A DNA stretch of 64,000 nt from Staphylococcus sp. GSSP0090 (GCF_013391405.1 NZ_JACBFD010000007.1:124001-188000), one strand, 5' to 3'. Shown: positions 9,744-19,151, numbered from the stretch's first letter. The notes: generated from the letters alone by a model not told the origin. A program made the numbers and translations.

Positions 9744-9784
9744 ATGAAATTTTTAAGTTATTGTTTATTTATATAAATCGATAA

Positions 9785-9815
9785 AAAAGATGATGTATTT
9801 AATACATCATCTTTT
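9785..9815 (-). terminator. Terminator after the small membrane protein gene at 9833
   Basis: Perfect inverted repeat (arms aaaagatgatgtatt/aatacatcatctttt) with a six-T run on the minus strand. It separates the 63-residue gene from the lipoprotein gene. Confidence 0.85.
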
Positions 9816-9832
9816 ATACTGTACAATTGTAG

Positions 9833-10024
9833 TCAATCTTTTTCATTCTTATTTTTACTGTTATATATAATTGAAGCAATACCTAATACAATAAGTAAAA
9901 TTGTAAGTAAATATACAGAGAAGTTATCTGTTTGTATATAAAATCTAAAAAGTAAAAAATTTAAAATCCCTACAATGAAATAGACAGGTATAAATTTTTT
10001 TGACCAAAATATAGAGTCGTTCAT
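9833..10024 (-). CDS. Small membrane protein of unknown function
   Basis: A 63-residue protein with two hydrophobic segments (FIPVYFIVGILNFLLF and VYLLTILLIVLGIASII) and a lysine-rich tail, so probably a two-span membrane protein with both ends on one side. No family recognised. AGGAG precedes the ATG at good spacing and a clean terminator follows, which supports a real gene. Confidence 0.6.
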   Translation of the reverse strand: MNDSIFWSKKFIPVYFIVGILNFLLFRFYIQTDNFSVYLLTILLIVLGIASIIYNSKNKNEKD

Positions 10025-10287
10025 TTTAATTCTCCTATCATGTATTTAGAGACTACTTAAATATTATAACCATCTTTTGTTTCATCACATTTTAAAACTA
10101 CATTTTTTGTCTTATTCAAATGTAATTTTTTATATAATGTCATAGCCATACTATAACACATACATAGCGTATATTTTGTCGATCTCCTGAGGAAGTGAGA
10201 CTTTATATCTACAATTCAACTATCAAATACCTATTTGAAAACAGTACTGAAACATCTATTTCTGCTAAACTTTCTAAGTTATTTACA

Positions 10288-11043
10288 TTATTTATTATTC
10301 ATTATAAAGTCATATAGATCATCTTTAAATAAAAAGCCGCCACTTTCATTGCTTGGAGCACCATAACTACTACTGTTTATACCTACAACTTCATTATTGT
10401 TATTAATTAGCGGAGACCCAGATGCACCTGATGAGGATGCTATATCTGCTGCATAAATACGATTGCTATTAAAAGCATATCTTAATAATTTACCACTTGA
10501 TCCCCACATGATATTACGATCTCTGTTTCCAGGATATCCAACAATGCGCATTTGATTTTCATTCGTTTTCATCCACTGTTCATCAATATAATTTGCATTA
10601 ACAATTTTTGCTGGAGTTACTACTTTATCTAATGGCAAACTACCTTGTTTAGGTGTAACAGTAATGATCGCTACATCATCATTTTGGTTTGGTGCCACTT
10701 TAGCTGAAACTAGAGTATACTCTCCTAATTTATTTTTCCCTCTATTATGATTATTTTTTGCTAATTTAAAATCACCTTGGTTCCCATTTATTAAATGATC
10801 AGCAACATGTTTATTGGTAAGTATCGTGTCATGTCCTATAACAAAACCTGTGCCAGATATCCCACTATCATAATCAATCCTTCCTACAATATTATGAGGT
10901 GCACGATCAGAACCGCTGATTGGGTAAATATTTTCTTGCGCTGCTGATGCGATTGGGCTTATCACGTTTTGTTGTAATGTAGCCACAGGAGACATTACTA
11001 ATACCATTGCAAATGCTAAAATTATCTTTTTACTTTTATTCAC
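10288..11043 (-). CDS. Secreted V8/Spl-family serine protease
   Basis: A 251-residue chymotrypsin-fold protease of family S1B, the group of staphylococcal V8 protease, Spl proteases and exfoliative toxins. The signal peptide should end near residue 36 (ASAAQ). The catalytic triad is visible: His79 in LTNKHVADH, Asp123 in NDDVAIITV and Ser208 in SGASGSPLIN. The usual GNSGSP motif reads GASGSP here. There is almost no propeptide between signal peptide and catalytic domain, as in Spl proteases and unlike V8. The start is GTG at 11043, with GAGGG 8 bases upstream. It stands alone in a variable region, suggesting an accessory gene. Substrate choice cannot be told from sequence. Confidence 0.85.
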   Translation of the reverse strand: MNKSKKIILAFAMVLVMSPVATLQQNVISPIASAAQENIYPISGSDRAPHNIVGRIDYDSGISGTGFVIGHDTILTNKHVADHLINGNQGDFKLAKNNHNRGKNKLGEYTLVSAKVAPNQNDDVAIITVTPKQGSLPLDKVVTPAKIVNANYIDEQWMKTNENQMRIVGYPGNRDRNIMWGSSGKLLRYAFNSNRIYAADIASSSGASGSPLINNNNEVVGINSSSYGAPSNESGGFLFKDDLYDFIMNNK

Positions 11044-11240
11044 ATAAACAACCCTCTTTCTTTATTTTGTTTTGCAATATTATAATAATCAAAATTCTAT
11101 AAATAATCAATATGATATTTATTTTTATTTCATTTTTTAAAAAGTATCTATTCAAAAAACTTAATTTAGGAAATTTTTATGGTTCGATATATAGAATGGG
11201 ATTAACTGAGTTAAATGAATAACTGAAGTTAAAATGGTTG
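11044..11240. other. Upstream region of the protease gene
   Basis: An AT-rich gap that should contain the protease promoter. No operator or repeat was recognised. Confidence 0.3.
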
Positions 11241-11246
11241 ATCAAT

Positions 11247-11524
11247 GAGAGGGAGAGAATGAAGTTCTAAATAGTAGCTGTATAGCACTTGCATTTATTT
11301 TGACGATTTCTCATATTGATAGCCAAGAATCAAAAACGGTAAAAAATTTTTATAACTTAATGAAGGATATACAAAGAGATATTATTTTAGAGGAACGAGA
11401 GAGATTTGAGCGTTTAAAAGTTAGTTTAATACATTATTGTATTTGTAGAAGCAAAGTTGAATATAGATTGGTTTATATATTTAAAATCTATTGTTATACT
11501 CATTTAATTTTGTTTAACGTTTGA
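11247..11524 (+). pseudogene. Decayed fragment, possibly the N-terminus of a secreted or membrane protein
   Basis: The frame is open from about 11247 to 11524 but lacks a good start codon. A ribosome-like AGAGGGAGAGA precedes an ATG that reaches a stop after two codons. One base lost there would join it to the open frame and give a signal-peptide-like stretch (SSCIALAFILTI), followed by a charged segment (MKDIQRDIILEERERFERLK). This pattern suggests a frameshifted remnant. I do not recognise the family. It could also be non-coding. Confidence 0.3.
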
Positions 11525-11562
11525 AGGTTTGTCTCCTAATTTTTCAGGAAACAAACCTCTAA
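11525..11562. terminator. Imperfect hairpin, possible terminator
   Basis: The arms aggtttgtctcct and aggaaacaaacct around an AT-rich loop form an imperfect stem after the decayed fragment. The T-run is weak on both strands. Confidence 0.4.
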
Positions 11563-11621
11563 ATTTTGAAACATTTTATTGTTGTAAAAATGATATAGCA
11601 TGCTCAATAATATAAGCACAA

Positions 11622-11879
11622 CTAATTCCTTTTTCTGTTATCTTTTTGAGCGCTATCCCATTGTCCTAGTAAGAATAATAACCCAATAATACCCAAAATG
11701 ATTGCGCCCCAAATATTTAATCCTAATTTACTAGTTGTATATAAAATGACTAGTACCACTATAAATAGTATAGGTACAATAGCTCCTATTATTTTATTAC
11801 CTGTCTTAGATAAAAAGTATTGTATCGCTAATAATAAAGCATAAAAGACGACTGGTAAAAATGTTAGCAAATTGCTCAA
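11622..11879 (-). CDS. Small membrane protein of unknown function
   Basis: About 85 residues with three hydrophobic segments (LTFLPVVFYALLLAIQYFL, IIGAIVPILFIVVLVILYTT, and IWGAIILGIIGLLFLLG) and a basic C-terminus. I prefer a TTG start at 11879 because AAGGGGGT lies about ten bases before it. An ATG at 11945 would add 22 residues but its ribosome site is too close. No family recognised; the context gives no hint of function. Confidence 0.55.
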   Translation of the reverse strand: MSNLLTFLPVVFYALLLAIQYFLSKTGNKIIGAIVPILFIVVLVILYTTSKLGLNIWGAIILGIIGLLFLLGQWDSAQKDNRKRN

Positions 11880-11945
11880 CCCTACTTTACCCCCTTTTTC
11901 TTTATTACATATTTTTAATAGATACTGAGTATCGTTCACATACAT

Positions 11946-12281
11946 TTCACCTTAATATAGTAATTCGGGCAAATTTCTGTGCTTTTACTCTATAAGAAAA
12001 GGTCTGTTATTATTTTAATAAACTAAGAAGTCTATACTGCTTATATTAATTGATATAATTAGATAACTTTCAATGTTGCTTAACTGACGTTCTAAATTGT
12101 TTAGGCGATACAACCTTCGTTTTTATAATTTTAAAAGCAAATTCTGTGTTTTAACATCATAAAAACAGACCTAATTTTAATCATCGTAATATTCAACATG
12201 TTTTAAAGCATATTAGATACATTGATTATCAAATACGCTAGCTTTATCTGGGTCATTTATGCAAGTTGCACATACAAAATA
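11946..12281. other. Gap with no recognised feature
   Basis: About 340 AT-rich bases between the small membrane protein and the M42 peptidase. I saw no open frame with a ribosome site, no strong hairpin and no repeat. Confidence 0.3.
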
Positions 12282-13319
12282 TTACGGATGTATAGGGGCT
12301 AGACAATAGGCCTGTAACAATGCTTGCGTCGCCTTAATAGAATCAATATGTGTACGTTCTAACGCGTGAGAAGATTCTATGCCTGCACCAAATAGACCAT
12401 GCTTGATATCTGCACCGGCTTTTAATGCTGCGGAAGCATCTGAACTATAATACGGATAAATATCGACTTTATATGGTATTTGATTTAACTTACATAATTC
12501 TACTAGTTGTTCTCGTAACGCTTTATGATATGGTCCAGATGCATCTTTTGCACAAATAGAAACTGTGTATTCATCCGATGCTTGTCCATCTCCTAATGCC
12601 CCCATATCAAATGCGATAAATTCACTGATTTCCGGTGATATTGAGGCATTAGCACCATAACCGATTTCTTCATTATTAGATATATAGAATTGAATCGTAT
12701 GTGGTAAAGTTAAATTTTCATTTTTTACAGTTTTTAAAAATTCAATAATCATGGCTACACTTGCTTTATCATCTAAATGACGTGATTTAATAAAACCTGA
12801 TGATGTAATCTGTGTTCTTGGATCAAAACTTATAAAGTCTCCTACGTCTATACCTAAACTTTGTGTTTCTTCTTTGGTTGAGACTTTTTCATCTATTCTT
12901 ACTTCCATATGTTCAATATTTCTCGAGATATCATCATTATTTCGATATACGTGTACACTTGTTTCATGTAAACAAATGGTTCCTGTATAAACTTGACCGG
13001 ATGACGTTTCAATTTCACAATATTCCCCTTCTATTGCGTTGTAGCTAAACCCACCAATTAAATCTAATGCTAAACGACCATCCTCTTTAATTTCTTTGAC
13101 CATAGCGCCAAGTGTATCTACATGCGCTGTCACACATTTTTGCGCTTCATCATTTTCGCCCTTTGCCGTGATTAATAGCGCACCTTTATTGGTTACTTCT
13201 GTTGCATAACCTAATTGGTCTGCTTCATGTTTTACGAATTGAATGGCTTTGTCTGCATACCCTGATGGGCTATTTATTGCCGTCAAAGCCTGGATTGTAT
13301 TAAAAATTGATTCTGACAT
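12282..13319 (-). CDS. M42 family metallo-aminopeptidase
   Basis: A 345-residue member of the M42 family (glutamyl aminopeptidase/FrvX/YsdC type), cytoplasmic enzymes that trim peptides and usually assemble into tetrahedral dodecamers. Metal-site motifs are visible: TAHVDTLGAM (His66, Asp68), RHLDDKAS with the bridging Asp, SNNEEIGYGA with the catalytic Glu pair, and ESSHALERTH with the C-terminal His. The length is normal. GGAGGGG precedes the ATG. Its specificity is unknown. It appears monocistronic. Confidence 0.9.
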   Translation of the reverse strand: MSESIFNTIQALTAINSPSGYADKAIQFVKHEADQLGYATEVTNKGALLITAKGENDEAQKCVTAHVDTLGAMVKEIKEDGRLALDLIGGFSYNAIEGEYCEIETSSGQVYTGTICLHETSVHVYRNNDDISRNIEHMEVRIDEKVSTKEETQSLGIDVGDFISFDPRTQITSSGFIKSRHLDDKASVAMIIEFLKTVKNENLTLPHTIQFYISNNEEIGYGANASISPEISEFIAFDMGALGDGQASDEYTVSICAKDASGPYHKALREQLVELCKLNQIPYKVDIYPYYSSDASAALKAGADIKHGLFGAGIESSHALERTHIDSIKATQALLQAYCLAPIHP

Positions 13320-13524
13320 CTAATCCCCTCCAAATATATTATATGTATAGTCTAACGTTTAAATTTTAAAAATAACACCATAAATACTACATCCCTTTTA
13401 AAGCACCTAATTCAATTTGATAATGTATCACTTATTATTTTATGTTATATTGCATACAACATCTTTTTTAAAAATTTTCCGTTAAATCATATAACTAATA
13501 GGCTTAAGGGGTGTATTAAATTTT

Positions 13525-13929
13525 ATGAAAAATGACAAACTTTTAAAATTGGAAGTTAGATTAAGATATACGATATCTATAATCTTTATTATTTTATATG
13601 TATTAAATATCTTTCTGACTTCAAACTCGACACAATATAACGATTTTACTAGTATCATTGCATTAAGCTTTTTATTAATATTTGGTTTATTAAGTCTTCT
13701 CAAATTCTACGGTTCAACAGCTAATCAACTTAACCGAAAAATAATAACGCATGTTTATATTTATGTTTATACAAATATCCTATTGATGATGATTATACTA
13801 TATTTTGATTTGCCTCATTTACTTGGAAATATTGGTACTATTCTTACATTTGTTTTAGTTAATTTTATTTTTATATCTGTATTAGAAAAAAAGTTAAATA
13901 TAAACTCTAAAACTAAAAATGTACAATGA
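13525..13929 (+). CDS. Membrane protein of unknown function
   Basis: A 134-residue protein with four hydrophobic segments: one beginning ISIIFIILYVLNIFL, then TSIIALSFLLIFGLLSLL, IYVYTNILLMMIILYF and TILTFVLVNFIFISVL. The tail is lysine-rich. AAGGGG lies about 12 bases before the ATG. A terminator at 13987-14027 follows. It is one of the few rightward genes in this stretch. No family recognised. Confidence 0.6.
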   Translation: MKNDKLLKLEVRLRYTISIIFIILYVLNIFLTSNSTQYNDFTSIIALSFLLIFGLLSLLKFYGSTANQLNRKIITHVYIYVYTNILLMMIILYFDLPHLLGNIGTILTFVLVNFIFISVLEKKLNINSKTKNVQ

Positions 13930-13986
13930 CATTTTAAAACCATATGCTACATTGTTGTTGCCAAATATACTTAAATATTAAATTAT

Positions 13987-14027
13987 AAAGCTACTGTCCC
14001 TTACATAGAGATGTTGATAGTAGCTTT
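13987..14027 (+). terminator. Terminator after the 134-residue membrane protein
   Basis: Arms aaagctact and agtagcttt enclose a 23-base loop, followed by a T-rich tail. Confidence 0.6.
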
Positions 14028-14086
14028 ATTTTACTTTTAGAAACAACTTTATGATTGCTTTTGTTATATATACAGCTTATTCGTTA

Positions 14087-15019
14087 TTAATAACCTCTTT
14101 TTAAATCCACTCGATTTTCGAGTATTTCACCATTTTCTATATTTTTCAAAGTATGATAAAAACATGTGACAGCTTCATCCAAATCGGTTAATGCAGAAAT
14201 ATGTGGTGTAATGGTAATATCATTTCTTTGCCATAATTCAGAGTTTTTATGTAACGGCTCTGACTCAAAAACATCTAATACTGCATGTCTGATGTTACCT
14301 TTGTTTAAAGCTGATTTTAAACTTTCTTGATCCACCACTTGTCCCCTTCCAACGTTTATAAAATAAGTTTGATCAAATGCTTCAAACATCCTTTGATTAA
14401 ATAATTTTTCTGTTTTTGCTGTTAGTGGCAAAGTACTGATAATATAATCTGCTTGTTGAACTAAAGTCTTAGCTTTATGGATAGGAAGCACTTTTTGAAA
14501 ATAGGCTTTTGATTTCCCGCTATTAGAAACACCGTAGACAGTCATACCTAATAATGAAAATATCTTAGCAATGGTCTGTCCTGTTTCTCCTGTCCCAAAA
14601 ATAGTTACTGTTTGATCTCTCAGTAATTGTGGAGACTGTTTTAGCCAAATTTTTTCGCCTTGTTGTGATTCAAATAATTTATGCTGTTGTAAATCTGCTA
14701 GTATATAGCTTAAACAATACTCACTCATTTTTTCTCCAAAATCGCTAATTGTTCTTGTGAGTAAAGTTTGCGATGCTTGCCAACCGTCTATTGCTAAATA
14801 ATTATTGATTCCTGCATTAAATGTATGCACCCATTTCACATATGCTGGTTGAAATTGCTCACATGGATTAAATCCTACATAAGCATCTGCCCAATCTAAA
14901 TCTTTATATGTAATTGATTCAACTGATTTAAAACGAAATTCATAATCCTGCAAATCTTTTAAATATTTTTGGAAAATCGTTTCATAATGACCTGCAATTA
15001 AAATATGCTCTATATTCAT
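14087..15019 (-). CDS. D-isomer-specific 2-hydroxyacid dehydrogenase family protein
   Basis: An NAD(P)-dependent oxidoreductase interconverting a 2-keto acid and a D-2-hydroxy acid. The Rossmann motif is FGTGETGQ at about residues 141-148. The catalytic residues are Arg in NVGRGQVVD, Glu in FESEPLH and His in ITPHISAL. The N-terminal substrate domain is shorter and more divergent than in D-lactate or 3-phosphoglycerate dehydrogenases, so the substrate is not predictable. AGGAGG precedes the ATG. It is divergent from tyrA. Confidence 0.85.
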   Translation of the reverse strand: MNIEHILIAGHYETIFQKYLKDLQDYEFRFKSVESITYKDLDWADAYVGFNPCEQFQPAYVKWVHTFNAGINNYLAIDGWQASQTLLTRTISDFGEKMSEYCLSYILADLQQHKLFESQQGEKIWLKQSPQLLRDQTVTIFGTGETGQTIAKIFSLLGMTVYGVSNSGKSKAYFQKVLPIHKAKTLVQQADYIISTLPLTAKTEKLFNQRMFEAFDQTYFINVGRGQVVDQESLKSALNKGNIRHAVLDVFESEPLHKNSELWQRNDITITPHISALTDLDEAVTCFYHTLKNIENGEILENRVDLKRGY

Positions 15020-15193
15020 GCTTTTCCTCCTAACTCATTTTAAGTTTATTATAATCAGCACCATATGTTTACTTTAGCATATCCTTTATTAAGTTATTCG
15101 CTTTTACACCTACTTTCAATTCATATTGCGAAATTGTATCTGCTACTATACAATGTTACTATTCTGAAAATTTTGATAGAGGTGGTTTGTTAA

Positions 15194-16285
15194 ATGAAAC
15201 AAATTCTTTTCGTTGGCTTAGGCCTTATTGGCGGAAGTTTAGCGAGTAACTTAAGATATTATCATGATGATATCGAAATAACCGCCTTTGATGCGGATAC
15301 TTCACAATTAGATAAAGCATTGTCTATTGGTATCATAGATTATCAATCAACTGACTATAAAACTAGTGTTGAAAATGCTGATATTATTATTTATGCAACA
15401 CCGGTACAGCAGACAGTTAAATACTTACAAGATTTACCAAACTATCAACTGAAAAAACATGTAATCATTACTGATACTGGAAGTACAAAGTCGACGATTC
15501 AACAACATGAACAGTTTCTTTTAAACAATGATATTCATTTAATTGGTGGTCATCCTATGGCTGGAAGTCATAAATCTGGAGTATTAAATGCTAAAAAACA
15601 CTTATTTGAAAATGCTTTTTATATTTTAGTTCATAATGAAACGGATAACGACGCTGCCTTTGAAGAAATACAACATTTGTTACAAACAACGAGTGCTAAA
15701 TTTATTTCTACTACAGCTGAAGAACATGATTTTGTTACTGGCATTGTAAGTCACGTTCCTCATATTATTGCTTCAAGTCTCGTTCATCTAAATGCGCAAC
15801 ATGTTGAAAATTCTTCGCTTGTTAAGACGCTTGCAGCTGGTGGTTTTAGAGATATCACTAGAATCGCAAGTAGTAATCCCATTATGTGGCGTGATATTAC
15901 TATTGAAAACAAAAATACAATATTGAATATTTTAAAAGAATGGAAAAATCAAATGTCTGATGTTATTAATATAATCGAACACAATAATCCAGATGAACTT
16001 TATAATTTTTTCAACGATGCTAAAATTTACCGTGATCAACTCCCCCTTAAACAACAAGGCGCGCTATCTGTGGAGTATGATCTATATGTGGATATTCCGG
16101 ATAAACCTGGTATGATAAGTAAAGTTACAAACATTCTAAGTTTACATAATATTTCTATAAGCAACCTTAGAATATTAGAAGTCCGCGAAGATATATATGG
16201 TGCGCTTCGAATAAGCTTTAAAAATCCACAAGATCGCAAAGATGGTGCAGATGCACTTAGTGATTTCGATACTTATTTTGACTAA
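15194..16285 (+). CDS. tyrA: Prephenate dehydrogenase
   Basis: It oxidatively decarboxylates prephenate to 4-hydroxyphenylpyruvate for tyrosine synthesis. The NAD-binding motif is GLGLIGGS at residues 8-15, with DTGSTKS and GGHPMAGSH further on. The C-terminal 65 residues form an ACT domain beginning [11 protein letters not shown], which fits tyrosine feedback control in Gram-positive TyrA. The length of 363 residues is normal. AGAGGTGG precedes the ATG. No T-box was seen upstream, unlike trpE. Confidence 0.95.
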   Translation: MKQILFVGLGLIGGSLASNLRYYHDDIEITAFDADTSQLDKALSIGIIDYQSTDYKTSVENADIIIYATPVQQTVKYLQDLPNYQLKKHVIITDTGSTKSTIQQHEQFLLNNDIHLIGGHPMAGSHKSGVLNAKKHLFENAFYILVHNETDNDAAFEEIQHLLQTTSAKFISTTAEEHDFVTGIVSHVPHIIASSLVHLNAQHVENSSLVKTLAAGGFRDITRIASSNPIMWRDITIENKNTILNILKEWKNQMSDVINIIEHNNPDELYNFFNDAKIYRDQLPLKQQGALSVEYDLYVDIPDKPGMISKVTNILSLHNISISNLRILEVREDIYGALRISFKNPQDRKDGADALSDFDTYFD

Positions 16286-16300
16286 TATATGTAATTTTAT

Positions 16301-16351
16301 GAGTGGGACAACGAAATCATTTTTGGTAAATTCGATTTCGTTGTCCCACTC
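16301..16351. terminator. Bidirectional terminator between tyrA and the Y-family polymerase
   Basis: Long inverted repeat (arms gagtgggacaacgaaat and atttcgttgtcccactc) between two convergent genes. The GTGGGACA core resembles a hairpin family scattered between genes in staphylococcal genomes. Confidence 0.8.
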
Positions 16352-16431
16352 GTTTAATGGATGAAGCAATAGTTTTTAGATTTACCTGAGCTACCGTCCA
16401 TTTATAAGCCCATTAGAATTCTATTGGGACC

Positions 16432-17694
16432 TTACATTTTATGGCCAGCCATAAGTCCTAATCGCCCATGTTTTGTTCCTGCTTCTGTGTAAGAAACAGC
16501 TTTAGATACAATACCTCGTCCAAATTTCCGATGTAATGCATCAATCGTTTTAGCTAATTTTTCATTCCTTTTTCTCTCATATTCATCTATAAACAAATTT
16601 AATTGCCTATCTTTTTCATCTACAAATTGTGTTAATGAAATACTTACTGTACGAATCAATGCGGTACGATCACACAACTTATCAGCAAAATATTCAACAA
16701 TTTTAAAAATATTATCTTCTAAATTAGTTGGATCTTCTAATGTATACTGTTTATTTATCCCGCCTTCGTCGCTATAGCCAAATGAAAAATGAATTGTTCT
16801 GGCTAATTGATTTCTCCCTCTAACACGGCTTGCCACGTCTTCAATTAATTCCCGCATCACTACTTTAGATTCTTCATAACGATAATCGCGCATCAGTATC
16901 TGACTCTTACAAATAGATGGATTCATCACTTTATATTTATCCCTGACTCTACTTTGATCAATACCATTTGCATGTAAATGTAAATCAACACCTATCACAC
17001 CTAAATCTCTTTTTAGATATTGATAAGGATAATGTGCTAAATCACCAATCGTAAAAATACCCTTTTTATTCAATTTAGCTTCAGTTTTTCTACTAATCCC
17101 CCAAAATTCACTTAATGGTTGAATGGGCCAAAGTTTTTTTGGAACATCTTGATAACGCCATTCTGCAATTAAACTTTCGGTATGCTTTGCTTCTACATCC
17201 ATAGCAATCTTACTCAACAACATATTTGATCCTATACCTATAGAACAATTGATACCTGTTTCTTCTTTAATTTCACATTGCAACTTTTGACAAAACGACT
17301 GAATTGTACTACTAAACCTATGATAACTATTGGTCACATCCATAAAAAATTCATCTATACTATATTGATGTAAGTCTTCAGGCGCAATATAACGCAATGC
17401 GATTTTTGATATTGCTACAGAAACTTCTAAATATTTCCTCATACTTGGATTAATAATATATATGTCATTTCTATGTGGTATTTCAAATAATCTAGATCCT
17501 GTTTTCACACCTAATGCTTTCAAAGGTCCTGTTGCTGCTAAAACGACTGAACCTTGTCTCTTTGTATCGGCAACAACAGCTAATTTTTCAGTCATTGGAT
17601 CTAATCCTTTTTGTATGCAAGAAACACTAGCAAAAAAACTTTTTTGATCTATACATAATATATCTCTTTCTTCCACCATATTATAATCATACAT
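16432..17694 (-). CDS. Y-family DNA polymerase, UmuC-like (SOS-controlled)
   Basis: An error-prone translesion polymerase. The palm acidic residues are visible: Asp16 in CIDQKSFFASV and Asp114-Glu115 in YSIDEFFMDV. A helix-hairpin-helix segment (WGISRKTEAKLNKKGI) and the little-finger domain follow. The length of 420 residues matches the UmuC/UvrX type of Firmicutes rather than the shorter DinB. ATG at 17694 has GGGAGG 8 bases upstream. Two LexA-type boxes lie just upstream at 17729-17742 and 17758-17771, so SOS induction is expected. The C-terminus reads LGLMAGHKM. Confidence 0.9.
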   Translation of the reverse strand: MYDYNMVEERDILCIDQKSFFASVSCIQKGLDPMTEKLAVVADTKRQGSVVLAATGPLKALGVKTGSRLFEIPHRNDIYIINPSMRKYLEVSVAISKIALRYIAPEDLHQYSIDEFFMDVTNSYHRFSSTIQSFCQKLQCEIKEETGINCSIGIGSNMLLSKIAMDVEAKHTESLIAEWRYQDVPKKLWPIQPLSEFWGISRKTEAKLNKKGIFTIGDLAHYPYQYLKRDLGVIGVDLHLHANGIDQSRVRDKYKVMNPSICKSQILMRDYRYEESKVVMRELIEDVASRVRGRNQLARTIHFSFGYSDEGGINKQYTLEDPTNLEDNIFKIVEYFADKLCDRTALIRTVSISLTQFVDEKDRQLNLFIDEYERKRNEKLAKTIDALHRKFGRGIVSKAVSYTEAGTKHGRLGLMAGHKM

Positions 17695-17728
17695 ATTTCA
17701 TGCCTCCCTCAATTAATTCCATTATATA

Positions 17729-17742
17729 CGAACAAGTGTTCT
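17729..17742 (-). promoter_or_regulatory. LexA box 1 of the Y-family polymerase
   Basis: CGAACAAGTGTTCT matches the Gram-positive SOS box CGAACRNRYGTTYG except at the last base. Confidence 0.8.
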
Positions 17743-17757
17743 TATTCAACACTAAAG

Positions 17758-17771
17758 AGAACAAATGTTCT
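17758..17771 (-). promoter_or_regulatory. LexA box 2 of the Y-family polymerase
   Basis: AGAACAAATGTTCT keeps the GAAC-N6-GTTC-like core, 29 bases from box 1, roughly three helical turns. Paired boxes suggest tight repression. Confidence 0.7.
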
Positions 17772-17842
17772 ATAATATGTTTTTATAATTTTCCGAATTT
17801 TCATGCTATAATAGCATTACATTATTGAAGGAGGAATTACAT

Positions 17843-18028
17843 ATGCCAATCGTAAATGTAAAATTATTAGAGGGACGTTCAGACGATCAACTTAAAGATT
17901 TGGTAACTGAGGTTACAAATGCTGTAGAAAAAACAACTGGCGCTAATAAAGAAGCGATACAAGTTGTCATAGAAGAAATGAAAGCATCTCACTATGGTGT
18001 AGCTGGTGTGAGAAAATCTGATCAATAA
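17843..18028 (+). CDS. 4-oxalocrotonate tautomerase family protein
   Basis: A small cytoplasmic tautomerase of about 61 residues. After Met removal the N-terminal proline (MPIVNVKLLEGR) is the catalytic base, and Arg12 in the same segment is a conserved family residue. The start at 17843 is fixed by GAAGGAGG upstream and by the need for Pro at position 2. The physiological substrate in staphylococci is unknown; the name reflects fold, not a proven role in aromatic degradation. Confidence 0.92.
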   Translation: MPIVNVKLLEGRSDDQLKDLVTEVTNAVEKTTGANKEAIQVVIEEMKASHYGVAGVRKSDQ

Positions 18029-18106
18029 AAATAGATTAATGATTACATATGTAATATAGCTCAATGCGTAACTCACTTTATTACATATGAAACATGCACT
18101 ATATAA

Positions 18107-18147
18107 AAGAAGCGTATGCTATCCACACGGGGAGCATACGCTTCTTA
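18107..18147. terminator. Bidirectional terminator between the tautomerase gene and msrR
   Basis: Arms agaagcgtatgct and agcatacgcttct between convergent genes, with A/T-rich flanks on both sides. Confidence 0.8.
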
Positions 18148-18167
18148 TTCGTGATATCGAAAATTTC

Positions 18168-19151
18168 TTAATCTTCTTCTAAGAATTTTTTAACTTCAGC
18201 TTTATTTTTGGCTTTATCAATTTCTAAAGCACTGCCATCCATTGGTGTTTGGATATCTTGATATGTACCTTTAATAGGTAATGTAACAGAGTCCACTTTT
18301 TTATCACCACGGATACCAAAATTTAATCCTGATTGCATCAATGCAGAATCTGGCATATTCGTATTCAAATAACCTCTTAGAATACCAGCAACTTTTGGTA
18401 ATTTCGGCAACGTATCCAGACTTGCGAGTTCTTGTTTAAGAGACTGCATCACTTGCTGTTGTCTTCGTACACGACCAAAATCGCCTTCTGCATCGTGTCT
18501 AAACCTTGCGTAACCCAATAGTTCCTTACCATTTAGGCGATGATGTCCTTTTTTCAATGAAACACCAATATTTTCTGACATATCTTTTTCAACATCAATT
18601 GGTACACCATTAGGTTCTAGTTCATCTATCATTTTTTCAAATCCAGTAAAATCTAAAATAGCATAATATTCAGGATCAATGCCAAGATTTTCTTTCAGTG
18701 TTTGTCTAAGCAATTCTGGTCCACCGATAGAATAAGCAGAGTTTATTTTATGCTCACCATTGCCAGGAATATCAGCATAAATGTCACGCATCACAGACAT
18801 CATTTTCATTTTTTTATGAATATAATCGTACTGTGCTATCATAATAGAATCTGTTCTAGAAATTCCGCCTTGTTCTTTATCTGCACCGAGTACCATAACA
18901 GTAATTTTACCATCGTTCTTAACGGCCCCATTAAATTTATGCTGTTTCAATGTTTTCCCATGATCTTTCGCATATTTTATACCAGAATTATAACCATGTA
19001 CGGAATAGCCTATGATAATTGCTAAAATAACAATACAAATCAAAATAATAAATGGCAGCTTCCTAAACCGCTTCTTTTTCACCCTTCGCATTGGTGGAGG
19101 ATTAGTATTGTCTTGTGTGTTCTTACTACTTCTTAGTTTGTCTTCATTCAT
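18168..19151 (-). CDS. msrR: LytR-CpsA-Psr family protein MsrR
   Basis: An LCP-family enzyme, which transfers undecaprenyl-linked glycopolymers such as wall teichoic acid onto peptidoglycan. A basic cytoplasmic N-terminus ([11 protein letters not shown]) precedes one membrane segment ([18 protein letters not shown]). The extracellular LCP domain shows [29 protein letters not shown] and the Arg-rich [15 protein letters not shown], which binds the lipid pyrophosphate. I start at 19151 (MNEDKL), with AAGG nine bases upstream. Position next to msrA matches S. aureus msrR. Confidence 0.9.
   Translation of the reverse strand: MNEDKLRSSKNTQDNTNPPPMRRVKKKRFRKLPFIILICIVILAIIIGYSVHGYNSGIKYAKDHGKTLKQHKFNGAVKNDGKITVMVLGADKEQGGISRTDSIMIAQYDYIHKKMKMMSVMRDIYADIPGNGEHKINSAYSIGGPELLRQTLKENLGIDPEYYAILDFTGFEKMIDELEPNGVPIDVEKDMSENIGVSLKKGHHRLNGKELLGYARFRHDAEGDFGRVRRQQQVMQSLKQELASLDTLPKLPKVAGILRGYLNTNMPDSALMQSGLNFGIRGDKKVDSVTLPIKGTYQDIQTPMDGSALEIDKAKNKAEVKKFLEED

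Noticed and set aside
10144..10215. Possible short gene start near a GAGGAAGTGAG segment
   Set aside because: No open frame of useful length follows it on either strand.
16301..16351. Long inverted repeat as a mobile element end
   Set aside because: It lies between two convergent genes, has no transposase or target duplication, and fits a terminator of a common staphylococcal type.
16405..16430. Imperfect palindrome around an EcoRI-like site
   Set aside because: It has mismatches and no T-run; chance in AT-rich DNA is likely.
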